Assembly (NCBI GenBank): GCA_902825865.1
Contig: CADECX010000024.1
Span: 1 to 45,916 of the forward strand
Length of the DNA: 45,916 bases
Origin: an uncultured Alphaproteobacteria bacterium
GTDB lineage: Bacteria; Pseudomonadota; Alphaproteobacteria; Micropepsales; Micropepsaceae
Reading direction: 5' to 3'
Made by a program: the position numbers and the translations under genes. Below the pieces are notes generated by a model, which did no database searches, was not told where the DNA came from, and was given only the letters and a program-made list of their open reading frames with translations. Shown here in pieces: positions 33,396 to 41,662 of the stretch; positions within the stretch are counted from its first letter, which is position 1; every line of letters starts with the position of its first letter.

Positions 33396-33673
33396 AACCG
33401 ACGCGGGCGGTGCTTACGACAGGCTTATGGGCCACTTTTGCACCCGGAGCAGCCTGCCGCCGACCCACGCTGAAACCTCTGTAAACCTACTCCTATTTTT
33501 CAGTCCAGCACCTTAACCGCAGCTGAGGTCCGTAAGCTTTCAAGACTAGTGCCTTAAACCACTCGGCCACCCTTCCAAGCCGATCTCCTAGCTTTTGCAG
33601 CACTTTTGAGCAACCGCGTTGAGGTCTGCGGCTCCTGCCGCTACCGTTCGCCGGTCACCTTGGGCCTGATTCG
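33396..33673. other. intergenic region between tRNA-Ser and rlpA
   Basis: About 280 bases without a credible protein gene. It holds a truncated tRNA-Ser copy at 33538-33576 (listed separately). Bases 33396-33537 have no structure I can name. The promoter of rlpA probably lies in 33577-33673, but I cannot place -35/-10 elements with confidence. Confidence 0.5.
33538..33576 (-). pseudogene. truncated tRNA-Ser 5' half
   Basis: The minus strand matches the first 39 bases of a tRNA-Ser up to the anticodon loop (acceptor GGAAGGGTGG, D arm CCGAGTGGTTTAAGG, then CACTAGTCTTGAAA). It then breaks off into unrelated sequence, so the variable arm, T arm and acceptor 3' strand are missing. It differs from the intact tRNA at several positions (such as GGAAGGGTGG versus GGAAGAGTGT), so it is not a fresh duplicate. 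It cannot fold into a working tRNA. Confidence 0.8.
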
Positions 33674-34609
33674 ATGCGGCTTGCCGTACGCCTATGTTCC
33701 TGCGCCAGCCTGGCTTTGTTGGCCGCCGCCTGTTCGTCCGCGCCCAAGCCAGTCCCGGTTCAGCCCATCACTAGCGTACAGGTTCCGCCCAATGCCGGGG
33801 TCTATAAGGTCGGCCAGCCCTATCAGATCGACAATGTCTGGTACTATCCGCGCGAGCAGCCCGATTATGACGAAACCGGCATCGCCTCCTGGTACGGGCC
33901 GACTTTTTACGGCAAGCCCACCGCCAATGGTGAAATTTATGACGGCAACAAACTGACCGCCGCGCACAAGACCTTGCCGCTGCCGGTCAATGTCCGGGTC
34001 ACCAATCTGGACAATGGAAAATCCCTGGTGGTGCGGGTCAACGACCGGGGACCTTTCGCCCGCGGCCGCATTATCGATCTCTCCGAGCGCGCCGCGAAAT
34101 TGCTGGATGTGGTGCAGAGCGGCACGGCGCGGGTGCGCATCACCTATCTGGCGCGGGGCGATCTGAACGGCGCGCCGCCGGAAGAAACCCCGAGGGAAAT
34201 CGCCAAGGCGCTGCCCGCCGCGCCCAGCGGCAGGATCGAGAGCGCCACGCTTGCCGCGGTGCCCGGCGCCAAACTCGCTCCGGCCACCCGGACGGCATCC
34301 TTGCCCACCGTGGCGCCGATCCCGGCGGCGATGTTCGCCGACAATCAGCCGACGGGGAATGTGACTCAGGTTCCGGTGGCCTCCACCAAGCTTTATGTGC
34401 AGCTCGGCGCCTTTTCCCGCATGGACAATGCCAAGGCGCTGCTCGGCAAGGTCGGCGGGGACTTGCGGATATCCACGCTGCAACGAAACGGTCAGACCCT
34501 TTACAGAGTGCGCAGCGGTCCGCTGACCTCGGTTCAGGATGCCGATGCCGCTCTTGCCCGCATCACCGGCGCGGGCGCCAATGATGCCCATATCGTCGTG
34601 GATCAATAA
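33674..34609 (+). CDS. rlpA: RlpA septal lytic transglycosylase lipoprotein
   Basis: A 311-residue lipoprotein (lipid Cys20 in LALLAAACSS). A double-psi beta-barrel at about 68-160 carries the RlpA core ETGIASWYGPTFYGKPTANGE, AAHKTLPLPVNVRVTNL and VRVNDRGPFARGRIIDLSERAA. A proline/alanine-rich linker follows, then a C-terminal SPOR domain (KLYVQLGAFSRMDNAKALL, YRVRSGPLTSVQDADAALARI). RlpA cleaves denuded glycan strands at division sites, to which SPOR recruits it. It is 14 bases upstream of dacC, a common alphaproteobacterial pairing. Confidence 0.94.
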   Translation: MRLAVRLCSCASLALLAAACSSAPKPVPVQPITSVQVPPNAGVYKVGQPYQIDNVWYYPREQPDYDETGIASWYGPTFYGKPTANGEIYDGNKLTAAHKTLPLPVNVRVTNLDNGKSLVVRVNDRGPFARGRIIDLSERAAKLLDVVQSGTARVRITYLARGDLNGAPPEETPREIAKALPAAPSGRIESATLAAVPGAKLAPATRTASLPTVAPIPAAMFADNQPTGNVTQVPVASTKLYVQLGAFSRMDNAKALLGKVGGDLRISTLQRNGQTLYRVRSGPLTSVQDADAALARITGAGANDAHIVVDQ

Positions 34610-34623
34610 CCTTCGGAGACGTC

Positions 34624-35799
34624 ATGTTCCGCCGCCTTTTCTTGTCCCTGCTTCTTCTCACCGCGATCGGCGCCCCCGCGCTTATATTTGGCGCCGTGCC
34701 GGCGCGGGCCGCGATGGATACCAGCGCAAAGCATGCCTTGCTGATGGATGCATCGACCGGGCAGGTGCTGTGGCAGAAGGATGGGCTGGCGCCGATGCCG
34801 CCGGCCTCCATGTCCAAGCTGATGACCATCGATCTGCTGTTCCAGCGCATCAAGGACGGGCGGGTGAAGCTGACCGACACCTTCCCGGTCTCGGAGCGGG
34901 CCTGGCGCACCCAGGGCTCCAAGATGTTCGTGGAGCTGAATAGCCGTATCCCGGTCGAGGCCCTGATCCGCGGCATCATCATCCAGTCGGGCAATGATGC
35001 CTGTGTGGTGGTCGCCGAAGCCTTGGGCGGCACCTTCGAAGGCTTTGTCGCCCTGATGAACAAGCGCGCCAAGGAGCTGGGGCTGAACCAGTCCACCTTC
35101 GTCAATCCCGATGGGTTGCCCGATCCGCCCGGCCAGGCGATGAGCGCCCTGGACCTGGCCAAGCTGTCGCGCCACCTCATCACCACCTATCCCGACCTGT
35201 ACCGCTATTTCAGCGAGCGGGAATTCGTCTGGCACAATATCCGCCAGCAGAACCGCGACCTGGTGCTGGGCACCTTGCCGGGCGCCGATGGGCTCAAGAC
35301 CGGCCATACCGATGCGGCCGGTTACGGCATCACCATTTCGGTCAAACGCGGCGATCAACGCTTCATCCTGGTTCTCAATGGATTGCGCTATCCCCAATAT
35401 AACAATGACTATTTCCCGAATATCCGGCGCGCCGAGGAAGCCTCAAGGGTGATGGAAATGGCGTTCCGCGAGTTCCGCTCCTATCCGGTGCTCAAGGCCA
35501 ATCAGGTGGTGGGAACCGTACCCGTCATGACCGGCAAGCAGCCGACCGTGCCGGTGACGGCGGGCAAGGCGCTCAACGTCACCATGCAGGTGGATTCCCA
35601 CGCCAAGATGAAGACGGTGATCAAGCCCGATCCCAATGTCACGGCGCCGATCCAGCAAGGTCAGAAGGTCGGGGTGCTGACCATCACCGCGCCGGAGTTT
35701 CCCGCCATGACCGTGCCGCTCTATGCCGCCCAGCCGGTGGCCGAGCTCGGCATGTTCGGCAAGGCGTGGCAGTCGGTTTCCGGCCTTTGGAAGAAGTAG
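34624..35799 (+). CDS. dacC: D-alanyl-D-alanine carboxypeptidase (PBP5/6-type)
   Basis: A 391-residue periplasmic serine peptidase of family S11, with signal peptide ending AVPARAA. The active-site motifs are Ser62-M-S-Lys65 (SMSK), Ser122-Gly-Asn124 (SGN) and Lys225-Thr-Gly (KTG). The C-terminal PBP5 beta domain (about 285-370) and an end amphipathic helix (AELGMFGKAWQSVSGLWKK) anchor it to the inner membrane. It trims the terminal D-Ala of peptidoglycan stems. The symbol follows the usual alphaproteobacterial name; dacA or dacF are equivalents. Confidence 0.93.
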   Translation: MFRRLFLSLLLLTAIGAPALIFGAVPARAAMDTSAKHALLMDASTGQVLWQKDGLAPMPPASMSKLMTIDLLFQRIKDGRVKLTDTFPVSERAWRTQGSKMFVELNSRIPVEALIRGIIIQSGNDACVVVAEALGGTFEGFVALMNKRAKELGLNQSTFVNPDGLPDPPGQAMSALDLAKLSRHLITTYPDLYRYFSEREFVWHNIRQQNRDLVLGTLPGADGLKTGHTDAAGYGITISVKRGDQRFILVLNGLRYPQYNNDYFPNIRRAEEASRVMEMAFREFRSYPVLKANQVVGTVPVMTGKQPTVPVTAGKALNVTMQVDSHAKMKTVIKPDPNVTAPIQQGQKVGVLTITAPEFPAMTVPLYAAQPVAELGMFGKAWQSVSGLWKK

Positions 35800-35804
35800 A
35801 TTAA

Positions 35805-36431
35805 GTGGCCGGGCGCTTCATCACCTTGGAGGGCGGTGAGGGCACCGGCAAGTCCACGCAGATCAAGCGCCTCAAAGCGGCGCTGGAAACCAAGGGCCTC
35901 ACCGTGCTGGCGACCCGCGAGCCGGGCGGCTCGCCCGGGGCCGAGCAGATCCGCAGCCTGATGGTGGAAGGCGAACCCGGCCGCTGGGATGCGATCACCG
36001 AAACGCTTCTGGTCTATGCGGCGCGGGCCGATCATGTGGCGCGCACCATCGGGCCTGCCTTGCTGGCTGGGACCTGGGTGATTTCCGACCGCTTCAGCGA
36101 CTCCACCTTCGCCTATCAAGGGGTGGGACGCGGCGTGCCACGCGAAACCATCCGGCGCATCGACAGCGCGGTGCTGGACGATTTCGCGCCGGACCTTACC
36201 CTGGTACTGGACCTGGATGTGCAGCTGGGCCTGAAGCGGGCAATGGCGCGTGGGGCGTCCGAGAACCGTTTTGAGAAATTCGGCTTGGAGTTCCACGAAA
36301 AATTGCGCCAGGCCTTTCTGGATATCGCCCGCCGCTATCCTGACCGTTGCCGGGTGATCGACGCCGGCGGGTCAGAGGATGAGGTTTCTGAGGCGATTTT
36401 GGCCGCCGTCAGCCGCCGTTTCGATCTATAA
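35805..36431 (+). CDS. tmk: thymidylate kinase
   Basis: A 208-residue dTMP kinase. The P-loop is GGEGTGKST (10-18), the DRF motif is VISDRFSDSTFAYQG, and the lid is RGASENRFEKFG. It converts dTMP to dTDP for DNA synthesis. It starts at GTG 35805, five bases after dacC, and ends six bases before holB, in the conserved tmk-holB order. Confidence 0.95.
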   Translation: MAGRFITLEGGEGTGKSTQIKRLKAALETKGLTVLATREPGGSPGAEQIRSLMVEGEPGRWDAITETLLVYAARADHVARTIGPALLAGTWVISDRFSDSTFAYQGVGRGVPRETIRRIDSAVLDDFAPDLTLVLDLDVQLGLKRAMARGASENRFEKFGLEFHEKLRQAFLDIARRYPDRCRVIDAGGSEDEVSEAILAAVSRRFDL

Positions 36432-36437
36432 AGCGGC

Positions 36438-37505
36438 ATGGCGAAGCGCAGCTCGGCCTCCGAACCGAACGACAGCGACCGGATCGAGGGTTTTGCCCAT
36501 CCCCGGGAACGCTTTGACTTACTCGGCCAGGACGTGGCCCTGGGCCGCGCCGCCCGGGCGCTCAGGGCAGGGCGTCCGCCCAGCGCCTGGCTGATCACCG
36601 GTCCGCCTGGTATCGGCAAGGCGACCCTGGCCTATCGCATTGCGCGCTACCTCCTCGCCCACGGCGCCACCGATGCGGGCGCGGAGGATTTGTCGGTGCC
36701 GCCCGATCATCCGGCGGCGCGGCAGATGATGGCCCAATCCCATCCCGGCCTGCTGGTCCTCAAGCGCACGGTCAATCCCAAGACCGGCAAGCTGAGGACA
36801 GAAACAATCGTCGACGAAATCAGAAGGTTGGGGGATTTTTTCGGCATGACCAGCGGCGCGGGTGGCTGGCGCGTCGCCATTGTCGATACCGCCGACGATA
36901 TGAACGACAATGCCGCCAATGCGCTGCTCAAGATGCTGGAAGAGCCGCCCGGCCATGCCATGCTTTTGCTCTTGTCCAACACGCCGGGCCGCTTGCTGCC
37001 GACCATACGCTCGCGCTGCCAGCGCATGGATTTGCGCCCTCTGGACGATGCCGTTCTGCAAAAGGCCCTGGCGCGGGAATTGCCGCAGATGAGCGCCGCC
37101 GAGCGCGCTTCCCTGGCGCGGCTTTCCGGCGGCAGTATCGGCGCGGCCTTGACTCTGGCCACCGGCGACGGCGCGGTGCTGGCCCAGGAAGCCGACCGCC
37201 TGATCGATCAGGCCCGCGAGCCCGATCTGCTGGCGCTGCTGGCTTTGGGCGAAAAGCTTTTCCGCATCCGCGACGGGCTGGAATTGTTCGGCACTTTCCT
37301 GATGGAATCCCTGTCGGACCGCATCCGTGCCAAAGCGCATCATGGAGCGCATGACGGCAAGCCGGGCTTGGACCGCTGGGTGGCGCTTCTGGGACGTATC
37401 GAACAAGGCATGGCGCGCGCCACGGGCCTCAACCTGGAACCGCGCCAGGTGGTTCTCAGCACGGCGCGCGATATGGCGCGCGTGGCGCGCGGCGGCGGTC
37501 TGTAG
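36438..37505 (+). CDS. holB: DNA polymerase III subunit delta prime
   Basis: A 355-residue clamp-loader subunit. Walker-A-like TGPPGIGKA, the ANALLKMLEEPPGHAM region and sensor SRC (IRSRCQRMDLRPL) identify delta prime; the zinc-binding cysteines found in gamma/tau are absent, as expected. Residues 250-355 form the C-terminal collar domain. It works with delta and tau in loading the beta clamp. Its stop is directly followed by the tatD ATG. Confidence 0.92.
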   Translation: MAKRSSASEPNDSDRIEGFAHPRERFDLLGQDVALGRAARALRAGRPPSAWLITGPPGIGKATLAYRIARYLLAHGATDAGAEDLSVPPDHPAARQMMAQSHPGLLVLKRTVNPKTGKLRTETIVDEIRRLGDFFGMTSGAGGWRVAIVDTADDMNDNAANALLKMLEEPPGHAMLLLLSNTPGRLLPTIRSRCQRMDLRPLDDAVLQKALARELPQMSAAERASLARLSGGSIGAALTLATGDGAVLAQEADRLIDQAREPDLLALLALGEKLFRIRDGLELFGTFLMESLSDRIRAKAHHGAHDGKPGLDRWVALLGRIEQGMARATGLNLEPRQVVLSTARDMARVARGGGL

Positions 37506-38288
37506 ATGCTTGTCGACAGCCATTGCCATCTGGATTTTCCCGAATATGCCGATCAATTGGAGGCGGTGGTGGCGCGCGCCGGAGCCGCCGGGGTGGGGGT
37601 CTGCCTCAGCATCGGCACCGAGCTCAAGCGCTTCCCCGGGGTAAAGGCGGTAGCGGAAAAATTCCCCAATGTCTGGTGCAGTGTCGGTGTGCATCCCCAC
37701 GAATCCGAAAAGGAATTGCTGGACGATGAAGCTGCCTTGATCCGCGAGGCGGCGCATTCCAAGGTGGTGGGGATCGGCGAAACCGGCTTGGACTATTATT
37801 ACGAGCATTCGCCGCGCGCGCCGCAACAGGCCAATTTCCGCAGCCATATCTCGGCGGCGCGGCAGACCGGGCTGCCGGTGATCGTTCATACCCGCGACGC
37901 CGATGACGATACCATCGCCATTTTGCGGGACGAGATGGAGAAGGGGTTCTTTACCGGCCTGATCCATTGCTTCACCGGCACCCAGAAACTGGCCGATGCG
38001 GCCCTGGAGATGGGCTTGTCGATTTCGGTTTCCGGCATCGCAACCTTCAAGAATTCCAGCGCCCTGCGCGATGTGATCCAAAGCGTGCCGCTGGACCGGC
38101 TTTTGGTGGAAACCGATGCGCCATTCCTCAGCCCCGTGCCGCACCGCGGAAAGACCAACGAACCGGCCTTTGTCGTGCATACCGCCAAAATGCTGGCGGA
38201 GCTCAAGGGCGTGAGACCGGAGGAACTGGCGGCCGTCACCACGGAAAATTTCTTCCGCCTGTTTTCCAAAGTGCAGCGGCCCGCATGA
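37506..38288 (+). CDS. tatD: TatD-family metal-dependent hydrolase
   Basis: A 260-residue TIM-barrel hydrolase. Metal ligands are visible as His6 and His8 (VDSHCHLDF), Glu in GIGETGLDYYYE, His in VIVHTRDADDD and IHCFTGT, and Asp in LVETDAPFLSP. TatD proteins are 3'-5' DNases or related hydrolases. The ATG abuts the holB TAG, and its TGA overlaps the next ATG. In many alphaproteobacteria metG sits between holB and this gene; it is missing here. Confidence 0.93.
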   Translation: MLVDSHCHLDFPEYADQLEAVVARAGAAGVGVCLSIGTELKRFPGVKAVAEKFPNVWCSVGVHPHESEKELLDDEAALIREAAHSKVVGIGETGLDYYYEHSPRAPQQANFRSHISAARQTGLPVIVHTRDADDDTIAILRDEMEKGFFTGLIHCFTGTQKLADAALEMGLSISVSGIATFKNSSALRDVIQSVPLDRLLVETDAPFLSPVPHRGKTNEPAFVVHTAKMLAELKGVRPEELAAVTTENFFRLFSKVQRPA

Positions 38289-39091
38289 CGTTGGAGGTCC
38301 GCATTCTGGGCTGCGGCTCTTCCGGCGGCGTGCCGCGCCTGGGTGAAGGCGCTCCCAATTGGGGCGCCTGCGATCCGGGCAATCCCAAAAACCGGCGGCT
38401 GCGCTGTTCCGTGCTGGTGACACGGCGCGGGGCCGGCGGCGAAACACGCCTGCTGGTCGATACCTCGCCGGATATGCGCGAGCAGCTTTTGGCCGCCGGC
38501 GTCGGCAAGCTGGACGGCGTGCTGATCACCCACGACCATGCCGACCAGCTCCATGGGCTCGACGATTTGCGCGTCGTCACCATGAACATGAAACGCCGGT
38601 TGGATCTGTGGAGCGACCGTTATGGACTTGGCGGCGTACGCCAGAAGTTCGGCTACTGTTTCGAGTCGCCGCCGGGCAGCGATTACCCGCCCATCCTCAA
38701 CCCCCATGAGATCGCCGAGCCCTTCGCGGATTTCGATATTGCGGGCGCGGGCGGCGCGGTGACGGTGCGCGCCTTCGGCCAGCAACATGGCCGCATCCGC
38801 AGCCTGGGTTTCCGTTTCGCTCCGTTTGCTTATTCACCGGATGTGGATGGGCTGGATGAGGAGGCTTTCGCGGCGCTTGCCGGCGTGGAGTGCTGGATCG
38901 TGGACGCGTTGCGCCACACCCCGCATCCCAGCCATGCCCATCTGGCGCGCACCCTGGAATGGATCGCGCGGGTGGGGCCCAAGCGCGCCGTGCTGACCAA
39001 TATGCATGTCGACATGGATTATGAATCGCTGAAGCGCGAACTGCCGCCCGGGGTGGAACCCGCCTTTGACGGCATGATTTTATCGATTTGA
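38285..39091 (+). CDS. MBL-fold metallo-hydrolase (PhnP/COG1235-like)
   Basis: A 268-residue beta-lactamase-fold hydrolase. It opens with VRILGCGSSGGVPRLG and NWGACDPGNPKNRRLRCS, typical of the PhnP-like family. The metal motif is THDHADQLHG (His83, His85, Asp87), with Gln88 where HxHxDH normally has His; the family in alphaproteobacteria often shows DHADQ. Further ligands are likely in FGQQHGRI and NMHVDMDY. It is probably a phosphodiesterase. The ATG overlaps the tatD stop. Confidence 0.87.
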   Translation: MTLEVRILGCGSSGGVPRLGEGAPNWGACDPGNPKNRRLRCSVLVTRRGAGGETRLLVDTSPDMREQLLAAGVGKLDGVLITHDHADQLHGLDDLRVVTMNMKRRLDLWSDRYGLGGVRQKFGYCFESPPGSDYPPILNPHEIAEPFADFDIAGAGGAVTVRAFGQQHGRIRSLGFRFAPFAYSPDVDGLDEEAFAALAGVECWIVDALRHTPHPSHAHLARTLEWIARVGPKRAVLTNMHVDMDYESLKRELPPGVEPAFDGMILSI

Positions 39092-39151
39092 ATTTCTTCG
39101 GAATACCGGATTTCAGCATTCGAGGCGCCAGAAACGGAGACGGGACGAGTG

Positions 39152-39754
39152 ATGGCCAGGAAGAGCGCCTTATGGTCCTACACCATCGCGGGATGGTCCG
39201 GATTCTATGTCATGCTTGTGGAACTGCTTTCGGGGCGCATCATCGCGCCATTCTTCGGCAACAGCATCTATGTCTGGGGTTCGGTGATATTCATCTTCAT
39301 GTTCGGCCTTTCCATAGGCTATCTGCTGGGCGGCCTGTATTCCCGCCACAGTCCCAGCGTGCCGCGCCTGGGCGCCATCCTGATCGCATCCGCGCTCGCC
39401 ACGCTTCCGACGCTGTTTATCGGCCCCTGGCTGCTTGACCAGGTCTTTGATCGCATCGCCGATCCGCGTTATGGGTCGCTGGCAGCCTGTATCGGGCTGT
39501 TTCTCGTGCCGACAATTTTCGCGGGCATGGTTTCGCCCTATGCGATCAGAATTCTCGTGAGGGACAGAGAAAGTTCGGGCCGCGATGCGGGATATCTGTA
39601 TTTCGTTTCCACGCTGGGAAGCAGCCTGGGTACGCTGCTGACGGCTTTCTATTTCGTGCTTCTGTTTGAAGTGAATACCATGCTGATGATCGCCATTGGA
39701 ATCTCGATCACGCTGGGAGGCTTGGGCGCGCTCTCAAGCCTTCGGACGGAGTGA
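39152..39754 (+). CDS. membrane part of a split spermidine-synthase-like system
   Basis: A 200-residue membrane protein with about six helices (SGFYVMLVELLSGRIIAPFFG, FMFGLSIGYLLGG, GSLGTLLTAFYFVLLFEV). Its sequence matches the N-terminal membrane region of 'fused MFS/spermidine synthase' proteins, including MLVELLSGRIIAPFFGNSIYVWG and AGMVSPYAIRILV. In fused relatives a SAM-dependent methyltransferase fold follows in the same chain; here the frame stops and a separate gene continues. GTG 39149 is an alternative start. Its TGA overlaps the alternative GTG (39751) of the next gene. Confidence 0.82.
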   Translation: MARKSALWSYTIAGWSGFYVMLVELLSGRIIAPFFGNSIYVWGSVIFIFMFGLSIGYLLGGLYSRHSPSVPRLGAILIASALATLPTLFIGPWLLDQVFDRIADPRYGSLAACIGLFLVPTIFAGMVSPYAIRILVRDRESSGRDAGYLYFVSTLGSSLGTLLTAFYFVLLFEVNTMLMIAIGISITLGGLGALSSLRTE

Positions 39755-39756
39755 CG

Positions 39757-40650
39757 ATGCGCGCATGTGCCGCCTTGCTCATCCTCCTGGTCGCCGGACC
39801 GGCAAATGCCCAGACCCAGCTGCTGCACCAGGAGCGTTCGCTCTACCGCAATATTTTCGTCACCCAGGATGACAACGAACGCTGCATATCCTTCCGCTAC
39901 CCGCTGGGCAAGGGACGCCAGTCGTGCAAGCTATTGGATGAACCCAGAAAGCTGATCTTCCACTATACGCGCATGCTGTTGAGCGCCGCGCTTTTTCTCA
40001 ATCCCAATCCGCGGCGCATTCTTGTCATCGGGGAGGGTGGCGGCACCATCCCGGTTGCTCTGCAGGAGATGTTTCCGGGTGCCGAGATGGATGTCGTCGA
40101 ACTGGACAAGGCGGTTGATTCCGTTGCGCGCGCCTATTTCGATTTCAAGCCGGGGCCGAAGACCCGCGTCCATATTGCGGACGGCCGCATGTTCGTAAAG
40201 CGGATGGCGGCGAGGAAACCCAATTACGATTTGGTGATCCTGGATGCATTCGAGGCCGACTATATCCCCGAACATATGCTGACGCGGGAATTCCTGCAGG
40301 AAGTGAAGGCCAATATGGCGCCCGGCGGCGTGATCGTGGCGAACACTTTTTCCGACAGTGCGCTTTATGATCATGAATCGGTCACCTACCGGGCGGTCTT
40401 CGGGCCCTACTTCAATTTGAAGCAGGCCAATCGCATCATTTTGGGCCGCAGGGATGGCATAAAGCCCGATGATCTTGCCACCGCCCGCAAAAACGCGGCG
40501 GAACTGGAAGGCGAGTTGGGCGCGCGCGGAATTTCGTCACAATCCCTGGTGGCGCTGCTCGATCCGGATACCGACTGGGATACCGGCGCCAGAATTCTGA
40601 CAGACCAGTATTCGCCGTCCAATCTGTTGAACGCGCTGCCTGGCCGTTGA
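39757..40650 (+). CDS. exported spermidine-synthase-like methyltransferase-fold protein
   Basis: A 297-residue protein that starts with a signal peptide (ACAALLILLVAGPANAQ, AxA-type cleavage). The fold has the SAM-type glycine loop VIGEGGGTIP (92-97), acidic ligand VVELDKAV (Glu115), ADGRMF (Asp142) and LDAFEADYIPEHML (Asp163). These are the marks of the spermidine synthase superfamily. Export would place the domain in the periplasm, where SAM-type cosubstrates are not expected, so true polyamine synthesis is doubtful. GGAG precedes the ATG at 39757. Partner: the upstream membrane protein. Confidence 0.85.
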   Translation: MRACAALLILLVAGPANAQTQLLHQERSLYRNIFVTQDDNERCISFRYPLGKGRQSCKLLDEPRKLIFHYTRMLLSAALFLNPNPRRILVIGEGGGTIPVALQEMFPGAEMDVVELDKAVDSVARAYFDFKPGPKTRVHIADGRMFVKRMAARKPNYDLVILDAFEADYIPEHMLTREFLQEVKANMAPGGVIVANTFSDSALYDHESVTYRAVFGPYFNLKQANRIILGRRDGIKPDDLATARKNAAELEGELGARGISSQSLVALLDPDTDWDTGARILTDQYSPSNLLNALPGR

Positions 40651-40662
40651 TCTGCTAAAGGC

Positions 40663-41580
40663 CTAGGGCCGCCGCTCGGCCAGCATCTGGCGCATGCCGT
40701 CGGCGATTTCACTCTTCTGGGTGGCGAAAAGCCGCCGCTCGGGACTCATCTTATAGAGGCCGCGCAGAAAAGCGGCATCGTTGATGGTCAGCATCTGGGT
40801 TTTGGGTGCGCAACCCGGCGCCAGCATATTCTCGATGCTGGGCAGGGCTTGGCAGCTATCCAAAGAGTTGATCTGGGTCAGCGCCAGAAGCGCGATGTAA
40901 TCGGCCAAGGGGCCGATGCCATAATCCTGCAGCTTGCTGGGATCGGCGACGATCAGAATGTGATGGAAGGCGCTTCTGACGCCGTCGCTGACCCGGCTTC
41001 CGGTGACATTGGCGTACGTGGCGTGGGGCAGATATTCCTCCGAACCGCTGCTTCGGGCCCGGCAGGTGAAACAGGACATGGTCATGCCTTGGCCGGGCCG
41101 CCGGGCGCTATCGATCCGGCTTAGCCCGCGCAGGTCCCTGGTCAGGGTCGTGTACCAGGCCTGAATCGGACGTGTAACCGTCGCCACCCTGTCGCGCTCG
41201 GCGCTGCTTTCGGTAAAGCCCAGAAAGTTCGCGTCATGGTCGCGCACATTCTTGAGCAGTTCCTGCGGCGCGGAGGTGAAAATAATTTCGACATTGGGCG
41301 TGCAGGATTGCGATTCATGGACCGGCGCGCCGACAAAAGCCGCGAGATCCTTGACCCGCTGATTCACGATATTGGCGATGGCGGGCGGCTGCCCGACCGT
41401 GCGCGGACAGACGCCATCTTCCCAGCGCGCCACCTTGCCGGTCAGGCGCGTGGGGGTGGCGAAATTGTCGACGAAATTTTGCACGGCTTCGGGTGATACT
41501 GCGGCCGGCTGCGCAAACGTCAAAGACGGCGCAATGATGATTGCGCAGAAAGCAACCGCGAATAGTGCAAACCGCTCCAT
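40663..41580 (-). CDS. secreted protein of unknown function
   Basis: A 305-residue protein with a signal peptide (FALFAVAFCAIIIAPSLTFAQ). The mature part has recurring features: KVARWEDGVCPRTVGQP, NQRVKDLAAFVGAPV, SCTPNVEIIFTSAPQELL, SAFHHILIVAD and a C-terminal SIENMLAPGC, ending in MRQMLAER. This pattern recurs in uncharacterised secreted alphaproteobacterial proteins, but I know no function. The frame stays open to 41814; the ATG at 41580 gives the signal peptide. It follows four bicupin genes on the same strand, with an 82-base gap. Confidence 0.75.
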   Translation of the reverse strand: MERFALFAVAFCAIIIAPSLTFAQPAAVSPEAVQNFVDNFATPTRLTGKVARWEDGVCPRTVGQPPAIANIVNQRVKDLAAFVGAPVHESQSCTPNVEIIFTSAPQELLKNVRDHDANFLGFTESSAERDRVATVTRPIQAWYTTLTRDLRGLSRIDSARRPGQGMTMSCFTCRARSSGSEEYLPHATYANVTGSRVSDGVRSAFHHILIVADPSKLQDYGIGPLADYIALLALTQINSLDSCQALPSIENMLAPGCAPKTQMLTINDAAFLRGLYKMSPERRLFATQKSEIADGMRQMLAERRP

Positions 41581-41662
41581 CGCACCATTTCCGATCCAGC
41601 CCTGGTATACTACAGCGGTCGGAGACAGGCCGCAATCGTCCTTGCGGGCCGGGAAAGCGGGC

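Noticed and set aside
33190..33516. Open frame reading GEIRTHGRVSPSLVFKTSSLNHSDTLPT
   Set aside because: This is the translated minus strand of tRNA-Ser, a well-known annotation artefact.
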